Assembly: GCF_019175385.1 (NCBI RefSeq) | Contig: NC_083337.1 | Coordinates: 166,669,713-166,733,712, forward strand | Source of the DNA: Lycium barbarum | Lineage: Eukaryota; Streptophyta; Magnoliopsida; Solanales; Solanaceae | Length of the DNA stretch: 64,000 nt | Direction of reading: 5' to 3' | Shown: positions 23,274 to 33,449 of the stretch, one piece after another | Numbering within the stretch: position 1 is the first letter of the stretch | Layout of the letters: each line of letters starts with the position of its first letter | Program-made: the position numbers and the translations under genes | Notes under the pieces: model-generated | What the model was told of the DNA's origin: nothing | What the model saw: only the letters and a program-made list of their open reading frames with translations | Databases searched by the model: none

Positions 23274-23592
23274 CAGGGCCGGCCAGAGGGCCAAGTCATT
23301 AAAGCGGGAGCTTTTTGGGGCCCTCATTTTTTATTTGGTGTTCGGTATCTATATTGATTTTTCCAATTAATTCGATTTCGAGACACGCAAGGCCGATTAA
23401 AAAGAGAATCACTCCCCAACAAGATTTTTTTAATCACACACTCGAACCCAAAACCTCTAGTTAAGGGAGGATGAGACCTAACTTTTACCTACAATATATT
23501 TATAGGTTAATTTTAAAAAAAAAATATTGAGAAAAAAAAAGGTCTCCCGTTAAAGTTAGCTTTAAGCCACCAATCTTATTGAGCCGCCCTTG
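23274..23592. mobile_element. Degenerate hAT-type element
   Basis: The left end CAGGGCCGGCC and right end GAGCCGCCCTTG are inverted matches. The flanks AACATAGA and CACGTAGA agree at six of eight positions, consistent with an aged 8-bp TSD. The non-coding interior includes a TTCGAGT/ACTCGAACCC B-box-like stretch. Confidence 0.55.
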
Positions 23593-23649
23593 CACGTAGA
23601 ATCGTGCAAACCATAAAGTATTTTATATTCACAACTAAAATGATAAATT

Positions 23650-24870
23650 ATTAAATGGTGTCAACATCTTAATTCAAATATTATCATTAACAACATTTTT
23701 TGGATTTGTAGGCCTTCGCAGCCTCATATGGAAATCGGGACATTTTAGCTGTTGGTGGGGACCAAGCTGGACCATAATCTAATTATTGCTGTAGTTTTGT
23801 CAATTAAGTTTGGACTAAACATTCAGCTTGAGAGAGAATTGACGGTTCGATTGGAAAACACATTTTTTTTACTGTATTTAATCTTTGTTTTCGCTGTATT
23901 CATGACTAAAATAATTTTTTTCGCATTGTATTCATGAAATAATTATCTGTATTCATAAATTGGCTTATTTTATTCATGAATACAACAAGTAAAAAACTGA
24001 ATGCATATACACCAATAATTACACAAATACATCATATTTTCCGTTATGTATACAACAGATACAGGCAAAAAATACTGTATATAACATAGATACACCAAAA
24101 AATTAACAAATACAAGCGAAAAACATTGTATACACGGTAAATATACAACAAATACAGTGAAAAAATTAATGAATACACTGAATTGTATGCTAAAAAAATA
24201 ATGAATACACTGAAAAAGAAACGTGATTTTTCATTTCCGGTACCGGAATTTGACCGGAAAAGCCATCGTCGGCCAGACTCCGACAAAGCAACACTTGTTG
24301 ACGGTGAAGATCCGATGTATATCCGGTCAGATCCGGCAAAGATTTGACCAGATCTGACCGTCAAAGTTCGCCAGAGAAGGATGGAAGGCCAATCGGTGAA
24401 GATCTGATTTATATTCGATCAGATCCGGCCAAGATCTGACCGTCAAAGTTCGTCGGAGAAGGATGAGAGGCCAATCGGTGAAGAACTGATGTATATCCCG
24501 TCAGATCCTGCCAAGATCTGACCGTAAAAGTTTGCCGGAGAAAGGTCGTGGTGGCCGGCGGCAGAGCAGGGGTGGGGGAGAAGAGGGAGAGAGAGATGGG
24601 AGGATTGGGTTGGAAGTGAATAATGTGATGATGGCGTATTTTACTTTGTATATACATATATAGCTATAAGTTGTATTTAACATATAATTATTAGCTATGG
24701 AATGTAATTATTTTAAACTATAGCTACTAAATATAAATATGTAGTAATGTTAGTTATGCTACGTAGTTATTCCATTTTTAAATCTCAGGTTACTTTGAAT
24801 AGTCAACTTTCATTTTCAAAATAAATATACTTCGCCAAAATGAAACGACTTTAGAACTAAAATTTTAGAA
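23650..24870. other. Probable decayed TE region with ATACA-rich repeats
   Basis: Dense TGTATTCAT/ATGAATACA motifs in both orientations (23870-24210), then a minisatellite (24303-24545) and a GA-rich stretch. The boundaries of an element could not be placed. No protein was recognised. Confidence 0.4.
24303..24545. repeat. Tandem repeat, 92/82/~69 bp
   Basis: Three units start GGTGAAGATC/GGTGAAGAAC at 24303, 24395 and 24477 and share AGATCTGACCGTCAAAGTT. The first unit has 10 extra bases; the third is truncated. The CCGG-containing units contrast with the AT-rich surroundings. Confidence 0.8.
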
Positions 24871-24878
24871 GAGAGTAA

Positions 24879-25068
24879 GGGCCCGTTTGACTTAGCTTAA
24901 AAAAACAGCTTATAAGCTAAAAAAAATAAGTTGGACTACCCCAACTTATTTTTTTAGGCTTATTTTAAGCACAAAATGGCTTATAAGCTGGCCAGCCAAA
25001 CACTCAAAAAAACTAAAAACAGCTTATAAGTTGTTTTCAACAACTTATAAGCTAAGCCAAACGGGCTC
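24879..25068. mobile_element. PIF/Harbinger-like MITE, TAA TSD
   Basis: GGCCCGTTTGACTTAGCTTA at the left and TAAGCTAAGCCAAACGGGCT at the right are near-perfect inverted repeats; TAA flanks both sides. 190 bp, strongly foldback, non-coding. A second family member is at 58424-58616. Confidence 0.7.
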
Positions 25069-25337
25069 TAAGCTTTTTGTTGAATGAGCCTAAGCAAGAG
25101 CGGGGAGCATACTAGATCAGAGTTAGTTTAGCTGGCCCAAAGAACATATACCTACTCGGATGAGGCATAACCAGAACTGAAACCACATCTCGTTGAGCTG
25201 CTCTAGCAAAAACCCCTTTCGGAAGCTCAATTTGTAGGACCACGGAAAATACTCGCATGCATTTTAGTTCGACTAAATACTTGTAATGTCTTGATCCGCC
25301 TGGGGAACCATTATGCTCAAGGTAGCATGAACACTAA

Positions 25338-25645
25338 GGGGTCGTTTGGTAGCTAGGTAGGGTTATGCAGGTATTAGTAATAAAGAGACTAGTTATAAGA
25401 GAATTTATTTATTATTATTTATGCAGCGATTAGTTATTTCACCTTCTATCCTGCATAAAATAATATATTGATTTTCTCATAACCCATACATGTATTAGTT
25501 ATGCGAGTTTCTAAATTGCAACCCAAACACCATATTAAATTTATACATGAATAACTTACCTCCTAACTAGCTACTAAATGTGACATTACTTATGTTGGAT
25601 TTAATATATGCATAACTCACCTTCAAATCAATTAACTAACGACCC
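25338..25645. mobile_element. PIF/Harbinger-like MITE, TAA TSD
   Basis: GGGGTCGTTTGGTAGC at the left and TTAACTAACGACCC at the right, with TAA on both sides. 308 bp, non-coding. It ends about 300 bp upstream of the second GRAS gene. Confidence 0.65.
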
Positions 25646-25939
25646 TAATAGCTCTATTTAGTTCTATTTAGTTATTAATCCTCCTTAACCGAGATAAAAG
25701 AAAAGACCCACACTGGTGGGAACAGTAACTACTGCAGCCTGCATAGGGGCGGCAAACGATACTCCCAAAGTGAAAGTGGCTTTTTACCTTTGTTTCCAAG
25801 AAATTGAGCCTCAAAATTGGAGTACTATTTGTGACATTGTTATTTGTCTTAAACAAACAAACCAACATTTGTCACCATTTTTTCTTGTACTAATTTGAAA
25901 CAATTATGGGTAAAAAATTAAACCTGCTTGATTCTTGAA

Positions 25940-27871
25940 ATGGAATCCAATAATCACTTAACTACAACATTCTCAAGCAATAATCAGGAATGTGAATTCG
26001 AACTTACTACTCATGAAATTGCTAATTCTTCTGCCCGTGCATCATGTCCAATTAAGGTAGTTTTATTTGAAGAGGATGTCAATCTTCTAGCATGTGATTA
26101 CTTTGAGGGGGTCCTTAGGTACATTAACCAGATGCTTATGGAAGAGGACTTAGAGAATAGGCCATATATGCTTCAAGACTCCTTAGCTCTACAAGCTGCT
26201 GAGAAATCCTTCTATGATGCCCTTTCTGCAGATCATCAATTAAAAATTCAACATATTTGTGTGAATTATTTTATGGCCACACAAGAACACCAATCTGTTA
26301 TTGGCACAAGGGGCAAGAGATGTGGCTATGAGGATTTTAATGATTCTGTAGAAAGGCCAACGAGTAGTAAGTATTTGGCAAGTAGTTTAGAAGAATTGGA
26401 TCAGACAGAGTTGTATGATACGACACTTCTTTGTTCTTCCAAGAATCCTGGATTTTATAGTGATCCACCATGTTGTCAGAGTGATTGTTCAATAGAGGAA
26501 AAACTAGCTTATAAGCCATTGTATGTCCAATCAAGAATACCAAAGCGAGGGAGGCCACAAGCTGGTTCAAAACGAGTCATCGCGAATGCAGTATATTTGT
26601 GGAGTCTCTTAACTCAATGTGCACAAGCCGTGACAAATTATGATACTAGGACTGCCTATGAAAAGCTCAAGCTGATTAGGTTACACTGTTCTCCACATGG
26701 TGAAGCAACAGAAAGAATGGCACACTACTTTGCTGATGCCCTCAAGGCTCGCTTAGCCAGCACTGGAATAGAACTGTATACAGCATTTGCAAAGAGGACA
26801 ATATCTGCGGCAGACATATTAAAAGCCTTTCAGGTCAGAGGCAGTCTTATTGCTTTCTCGTGGAACTATGTATACATATGCAAAAAGTTTTTAAAACATG
26901 TACAATATAATAAGTTTACAATCATTCTGAATCCACTAACTTTAGATCCTAAATTCGTCTTTGTTTCAGGTAAACGTTACAGCATGCCCGTTTGGGAAGA
27001 TGTCAAACATATTTGCTAACAAGTCAATTGGGATGTCTACAAGGGAAGCCAAAAGTATACACATTATTGATTTTGGTATTTTGTATGGTTTTCAATGGCC
27101 ATGTTTTATTCAGGGATTTCCCAAAGGCCATCAGGACCTCCAAAACTTCGCGTTACAGGAATAGATTTTCCACAACCAGGATTTAGACCAGCAGAGAGAG
27201 TTGAGGAGACGGGGCATCGACTAGCAAACTACTGCAAGAGATTTAATGTCCCTTTTGAGTATAATGCTATAGCTAAGAAATGGGATTCTATCCAGCTGGA
27301 GGATCTGAAGACAACAAAAGATGAGATGCTTGTAGTTAATTGCTTATACAGGCTTATAATAGTGTCTGATGAAACAGTATATGAAAACAGTCCGAGGGAT
27401 GATGTTCTAAGATTGATTAAGCAAATGAAGCCTGATGTTTTCCTTCATGGGATAGTTAACGGGGCATATAACTCAACTTTCTTTATAACTCGATTTAAAG
27501 AGGCATTATTCCACTTCTCTTCTCATTTTGACATGATGGAGGCAACTGTACGGCGTGAAAATCAAGAGAGAATACTGTTTGAGAAGGTGATTTTGGAAAT
27601 TATGAACATTGTGGCTTGTGAAGGTACTGCAAGAGTTGAGAGACCAGAACCATATAAGCAGTGCCAGTTAAGAAACCAGAGAGCTGGCTTTAGGCAGCTT
27701 CCATTAGACAAGGACATAATTAAAGAAGTGAGGGCCAAGGTGCATAGGCGATACCACAAGGAACTTTTGGTTGGTGAAGATGGCCACTGGATGCTGCAGG
27801 GATGGAAAGGCAGAGTTCTATATGCTCTCTCTTGTTGGAAACCTGTTGATAATGATCATTCAGAAGTCTAA
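25940..27871 (+). pseudogene. Frameshifted LISCL GRAS paralogue
   Basis: Exon 1 (25940-26833, 298 codons) holds an LISCL box (INQMLMEEDLE, DSLALQAAEKSFYDAL), a basic PKRGRPQAGSKR segment and the first leucine-rich region (LLTQCAQAVTNYD). It ends KAFQ at a donor; exon 2 resumes at 26970 with VNVTACPFGKM after an intron of 136 bases. The frame then reads HIIDFGILYGFQWPCFIQ and breaks at 27111-27116: the downstream frame continues ISQRPSGPPKLR through LHRII, PFYRE (FFITRFKEALFHFS) and SAW (WMLQGWKGRV, SCWKP) to TAA at 27869. One base missing after CAG explains the shift. Everything else is intact, so this is either a young pseudogene or a single-base sequence error. It is shorter N-terminally than the upstream paralogue. 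Confidence 0.85.
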
Positions 27872-28520
27872 TTAAATTTTAACAAACTGAACATTTTGAT
27901 ACTCATTCATGTGTGTTGGCACTTATATGGTCTCCCTTTGCTTCTGTTTCAAGGATGTTTAAGCTGTCTTTCAAACTGATTTCCAATTAAATATATGTTC
28001 ATGTTTGCTTTTGATGAACTTGAGACACAAGAAGCTAGATATTTGACATATATCAGTTACAACATTCCTAGAGTTCTCGCTTTTTTGATTAAGCCCGAAA
28101 CATTCATTGATGTGAAGTGATCTTTCTTGACTATGAATCCTTGTTTACTCCATTATTTCAATCACACGTTGCTTTTGCGTGACTCCGATTCTTAAGGGGC
28201 TAGAACTACGGTTAAGACCCATAAAATGGTTTTCAATATGCTGAGGTTTGTAGTAATGAACAAGGTGTCCCGTACAATGTCAAGTTTGAATAGTAATCCT
28301 TGCCATGCTATATTGCTATTAAGCCAAACGAAATAAACCCTTTGACCTCAACTTTTGTAGTGATGCTGTTGACGAGAAATTTTTTATGTAGGTCACATTG
28401 CAGTATCTGTGAGATACTAAAACAACTACCTAATAAAGAACGGTATCAGAATCCCAAAGGACTATCTAAATTGATTCATTTCTACCAACAAGATTCAATT
28501 GCCTAATAGGAATTACAAGG
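27872..28520. other. Flank between the GRAS paralogue and the minisatellite
   Basis: Probable 3' flank of the GRAS copy and AT-rich intergenic DNA. No gene recognised. Confidence 0.45.
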
Positions 28521-28811
28521 GGAAAAAAGAAGAGGGGGACGGCGCGCGCGGTTGGGCCGGGGGTGAGTGGGGGGCGAGGGGGAGAGAGGTTGTTCTTCCA
28601 CAATGTAGATCACATTTATGGTGTGGGAAAAAAGAAGAGGGGGACGGCGCGCGCGGAGGGGGGGGGGTGTGGGGGGCGAGAGGGAGAGAGGTTGTTCTTC
28701 CACAATGTAGATCACATTTATGGTGTGGGAAAAAAGAAGAGGGGGACGGCGCGCCTGGGGGGGGGGGGGGGGGGAGAGGTTGTTCTTCCACAATGTGGAT
28801 CACATTTATGG
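28521..28811. repeat. G-rich minisatellite, ~103 bp x 3
   Basis: Units begin GGAAAAAAGAAGAGGGGGAC at 28521, 28626 and 28728. Each runs through GGCGCGC, a G-rich block and a GGTTGTTCTTCCACAATG, CACATTTATGGTG segment. The third unit has an uninterrupted run of more than 15 G. The long frames visible here on both strands are products of the repeat, not genes. Confidence 0.9.
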
Positions 28812-29153
28812 TGCCTCTACTCCGGAAAGTAATTCAACAACAAAAGAAGAATAAATAATAATGCGGAGCTAGATATTGAAGATGAAAGTTATTTGGATTG
28901 AAAGTCATTTCACACCCAAATACTTAATATTCAACGCGTTTCGCATGCCAAAACTTGCTTCTAGGGAGAAGTTTTTACAACTATAGTCACATGAGAGATT
29001 TCACGTCCACTAAGCAATAATAATACAGCTAGGGACCGTGAAATCAATGAAACAACTATTATTCAGGTTTACAGGCGAAAAAAAAAAGGAACTAGAAAAT
29101 AAAATTTTAAATAAATACTACTATATGGTTGTCTTTATTGCGAGATAACACAA
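28812..29153. other. Intergenic stretch and 3' flank of the HAD gene
   Basis: AT-rich, no gene recognised. The part nearest 29153 is probably the 3'UTR of the minus-strand HAD gene. Confidence 0.4.
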
Positions 29154-30710
29154 CTAAACTCTGACTTCAATTGCAATCTTTTCTGAGTAGCGAATGTCTG
29201 GTTTAACATCTTCCCATAACTCCGGTAATGCTTCCTTCATGTTATGAATACTCTCTAGTGAATTATCTATACCTTGTGTTCTATGTGAGGCACCCACCTA
29301 CACCAAATAAGTGAAATTCATATGCATATTAGTAAGAACTAAGAAGGAAGAAAAATGAGTTTTTTTCTTTTTGTTGCTCAGAAAGTTAGTAATTCAACTT
29401 ACCCAAACAGTATGAAGGCCCATTAGCTTAGCAGTCTGAAGGTTACGGACAGAGTCATCAAAGAAAAGCTGAGGAAAGCATAAAGATAAAAGCATTAGGT
29501 TAGAATTCAGGTAAATCGGTAAAAGATGGAAATGCAGAAATCAAGGCTAATTACATACCGTCTTTTGAGGGTTAATATTGGCTATCTTAAAGGCTTGTTC
29601 ATAGGCTTCTTCGAAGGGTTTGCAAACAATAAGACTCCTAGGGGATTCTGGAAGGAGAAGAAGTATCTAGTATTAGTCAATACATTTGAAATGTCTCAAG
29701 CGTGAAATGGAATTAAATTTGGCTACAGACTCACCAGCATTGTTACTGTTAGTAGGATTCAAAGTCTCAAAGCATATGATATCATCAAAACAGTCCTCTA
29801 ATCCCAGCCTGCTAAGAACTTTCGCCACATGGGCTTCATTTGCATTTGAAAATATCTGTTTCAATCACAAGAATGCTCATTACACCAACGTTGTCACACA
29901 AAAGAGTATACCGTCACTAAGGTACTTGCTTGTTTGTAGTGATATGGAAAAAGTATGTGTAACTTACAACTTTTCGAACAGGCAAGCTATGCAAAAGATT
30001 CCTCAAAACATAGTCATGCTTTAAAAGTTCATAAGGTAATCTCCCATGTACAAAACTGTCAACAAAGATCGGATTGTTTACTTCTCATTTCAAAACAATA
30101 TAAAGAGACGTGTAAGGAAACATAGACAGAAGTGTAAAGAAACATAGACAAGAAGTGGTACCTATGGTAGTCATCATAATCAAAGTCGTAACCAATAGCC
30201 TAAAAAAAATGAATGTCAAGTTTAGCATATGTACAACCTAGACTTAACTGTGCAAAGTTCATTTAAACAAGCGAGATAATCTTTACCCTGAGACCAGCCA
30301 TGGTTGTTCCATACTCCTTATATAAGCTTATACACATTTCCGGAACTTTAGTCTCGTCTATGCCAAGCTTTTCAATCATATAATCTAAAAGATACATCCA
30401 TGGAAATATTATTATTTATTCGATCCAAAATCATTTATCTAGGAAGCAATTATATGAGGAAAATCAAATGACAGAAAACTGCTAAATTACCAATGATATT
30501 CTTCGTGCATTGTGCTGAAATACCAGAGCTCTGTGGATAAAGTGTATCATCAACATCTGCAAATTGAGGTAGAGGCGTTTTTAGAAATGAATACACAAGG
30601 CAATTTTCCTTTTGTAAAGAGAACACGTAAAGGGATTTTAAAATCTTACCAAAGAGAAGGCACTCGTATTTTGGCTCTGAAACTCGCTGGTAGCTGTCTT
30701 CGTGCTCCAT
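29154..30710 (-). CDS. HAD-superfamily hydrolase, pyrimidine 5'-nucleotidase-like (SDT1 type)
   Basis: Nine coding exons on the minus strand join in phase to 256 residues: 30650-30710, 30491-30556, 30287-30384, 30162-30199, 29968-30055, 29735-29855, 29559-29647, 29403-29468, 29154-29297. All four HAD motifs are present: motif I DVDDTLY (Asp21 nucleophile, Asp23), motif II IFSNA (Ser120), motif III Lys in VCKPF (about 167) and motif IV FFDDS (Asp191/192). The order and cap size match subfamily IA variant 3, and the sequence resembles plant homologues of yeast SDT1, which removes phosphate from pyrimidine nucleotides and related phosphates. Substrate is inferred. No targeting signal was seen, so it is probably cytosolic. 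A non-coding first exon and an intron of about 1.2 kb precede the start. Confidence 0.92.
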
Positions 30711-30724
30711 TTTGTTATAAGGAT

Positions 30725-31897
30725 CTTAAACAACATAAACATCAAAATTTAGTATTTGGCTCACAAATTGGATATACGTGTGACAGAAATTCGTCTAAAA
30801 GGCTATTGAGAGAGCGTATAAAGCTCAATTGAAAATTGGAGTTCATGATATATAGCACTGATAATAAGTAGTGTTCCCTCAACAATAATAGAAAGAAGAA
30901 ATGGATACATCCGCAATGCTCCTATCCAGTAAAACCTCTAGGTAACAGTTCCTCTGTAACACCATTTCAATATAATGGCCAAGTTTTCTTTTAGAACCGA
31001 CTTTCATATTATCTTATGTCTTATCATATGTTCTCCATAACAGCATCTCACTATAGCAGCCAAAAATTATCTTAACAAACGACACTGTTATATAGGGGTT
31101 TGACAGTAATAGGAGTATGGCTAGGACTGCAAAAGAAGCATCCTTAGAAAGGGTTAAGGTGATGGACTCATTATCATAAGCAGATCAACATAAGGGAGAC
31201 CAAAATGTCCAGATAATACAGGAGAAGATCTAAAACCTCAAACATGGCTTTTCCAATTTCTCTAGTAAAGAACATAGTTTAAAACGTCTTAGCAGACAAG
31301 AAATGAAATTTCATTGCATATCTCTTCCTATAAAATTGGAAGGTTACAAACATTAGGATATAAAAGATAGACTCAAAAACTCACACAGTGATTGTATTTA
31401 CTGTTGATAAAAATTCAATCTTGACCTTTGAGAAATAAGAAAAAAATCATACAACAGGAAACAATCAAACAGAGCACCACTAATTTCCTCTTTAACCGAC
31501 TATGCCCATAATATTGGTATAGTTTATTCATCATTAACCATTCTTGCTATAAAAAAAAAAGGGTAGAAACAAACAAGGAAGAAGATCAATCCTTATAAAA
31601 ATTGAACCTTTACCACACAATGATTCAAATGGACAAGACATTCAATCACATTTCTTTAACAAAGGAGAAAATTAAATAAAAATAATAAAGGAGATTATCT
31701 TGGGAAGTACAAACAAGAAAACTCATAAAATTGCAATGAAATCTGAAAACAAGAAACCCCATTTGGAGAAAAAGAAAAAAAGAGCATTACTTCATAGTTA
31801 AGGATACTTGAAATTATAAACAAGAATACACATAAAACTGCAACAAAATCATAAAAATGGGGAACCCAAATGAAAGAAGAGAAACAGAAATGATTAC
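30725..31897 (-). other. 5'UTR intron of the HAD gene
   Basis: On the minus strand a donor (GTAATC) near 31897 follows a leader exon at about 31898-31990. An acceptor TTTAAG near 30725 leaves about 14 leader bases before the ATG at 30710. The intron contains a MITE-like foldback at 30931-31104. The exact ends need cDNA. Confidence 0.5.
30931..31104. mobile_element. Short MITE-like element (CCTCTxxxTAAC family)
   Basis: An inverted-repeat element with AAACCTCTAGGTAACAG at the left and GTTATATAGGGGTTT at the right. It resembles the larger element at 45134-45630. Non-coding, inside the leader intron of the HAD gene. Confidence 0.5.
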
Positions 31898-32023
31898 CAG
31901 ATCTCTCTACACGAGAATGTGGAAGTTACTTTGAGCAGTTTTCTATTTATTTCTTCGCTATAATAAGAAAGGAGGATGGGAAATAAACGCGGTGGACAAC
32001 GAAAGTGTGCAATGTTAGGAGGC

Positions 32024-32031
32024 TATTTATA
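32024..32031 (-). promoter_or_regulatory. TATA box of the HAD gene
   Basis: On the minus strand the sequence is CTATAAATAGCC, a textbook plant TATA context, placed 30-70 bp before the likely leader exon of the nucleotidase-like gene. Confidence 0.6.
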
Positions 32032-32287
32032 GCACAAACTTTGAAATAAATGGAACCGAATATGAAAAGACACGTTTACTTCTTTCTTAAAGTAAGGAAA
32101 GCGGGGCCAAAAGAAATTGAACAAGTCTTGGGTCCTACATCTAGAATTCTGACCAATTGTTTTTCAAATGAATCTTTTCTTTCCTTCTCTCCAACCACAT
32201 ATGTTATGACTCCCCCAATTGACAGCAATTGCAGTATACAGTAGTCAGTACAGTAATATATTTCTCCTACTTGAAAATTAATTCTTA

Positions 32288-32498
32288 CTCCCTCCGTTTT
32301 AATTTATGTGAACCCATTTGACTGAGCACCATATTTAAGAAAGAGTAAACACTTTTAAAACTTGTGGTTCAAAATAAGTTTTGAATATTTGTGTCGTTAT
32401 AAATCACTTCGTAAAGTGAATTTATTTTCAAATTAGAGAAGAGGTCATTTATTTTGACTAGCTTAAATTTGCGCTATGAACCCATTTAAAATGGAAAC
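32288..32498. mobile_element. Stowaway-like MITE, right end degraded
   Basis: Starts TA-CTCCCTCCGTTTTAATTTAT. The right side keeps the inverted GAACCCATTTxAAATGG match but the GGAGGGAG terminus is lost. Confidence 0.55.
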
Positions 32499-32833
32499 CG
32501 CACAAATCGAGTGTTTCTCTATTCCCCAAATTTAAATTGGAAACATCCCACTAAGAATGGGTAATTCGCACGATTGTCCCTATCGTGGGTTGGCCTTTAA
32601 TTTTTATCCATCAAATTTTTTATCTTTAATTATTGTCCTTCGGCACTTTAAGTAATAAAGAAGTAGCCGAAAATATCCCGATATTCTGAGTTCGAACCTT
32701 AACAGAGTAAAAAAAAAAAGACTCAAAAGACAAGGTTTTTATTGAAACTATACATATTTGGGCAAAGCTAGCCGTAAGGCATAGTCCTGTAGTATTCTAC
32801 AAAACTATGCCGGACAAGGCATACCTTTGTCCC

Positions 32834-33010
32834 TGATAGATTATGTAAATATTAGTTAGAATATTTTGTAATCTCCTATTTTAGGTTAGCTTTGCTTAAC
32901 ATATTATTTGGTAGAATTAGCTCCTTGATTCTAGCCTAACTTTATGGTTGTATAGTTTGTATATTAACCAAGTCAAGGAATGAAATGAGGCACGGAAAAC
33001 ATTTCTTTCA
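32834..33010 (+). repeat. 5' LTR of copia element 1
   Basis: 177 bp, starts TGATAGATTATG and ends ACATTTCTTTCA. It is immediately followed by the tRNA-Met primer-binding site. Confidence 0.95.
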
Positions 33011-33113
33011 TGGTATCAGAGCAGGGTTTTTCTTCTTCCTTATTCTTCCGCTGCGCCCTAGTCCCTCCTTCTTCTTCCTCTTTCTGTCATCTTCACTCTC
33101 TAATCCATCAGCC

Positions 33114-33449
33114 ATGCCTGATGAAACACCCACTCCGGTTAAGTCCTCGTTCCACCCGGCCTTCGCGGTCTCGAATATCAAGAATCACATCTCTGTTGTT
33201 CTTGAGATGGAGAACTCACAATACGGAACATGGGCCGAGCTTTTCAAGATTCATGCTCGTTCTCACAAGGTCCTTCATCACATCATTCCTCCCCCCACAG
33301 GTAAGGAGAAGCCGGCTCCCAAAACTGATGAGGAAGTCGAATTATGGATGACCATTGACGCCACCGTGCTTCAATGGATATATTCGACAATTTCGAATGA
33401 TCTGTTAAACACCATAATCGAACCAGATGCTACTGCAATGGAAGCTTGG
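33114..33449 (+). pseudogene. Copia 1 gag, N-terminal part
   Basis: Starts MPDETPTPVKSS and continues through a typical copia gag block (WAELFKIHARSHKVL, LWMTIDATVLQWIY). It is cut at residue W of MEAW by the inserted solo LTR; the gag continues from 35613. Confidence 0.85.

Noticed and set aside
28499..28858. Overlapping long frames on both strands, including Gly/Trp-rich and Pro-rich ones
   Set aside because: They are created by the GC-rich minisatellite; each repeats the same unit and has no domain.
29403..29468. Possible frameshift at the HAD motif IV exon
   Set aside because: Rechecking the base count showed the exon is 66 bases and joins in phase to give LFFDDS.
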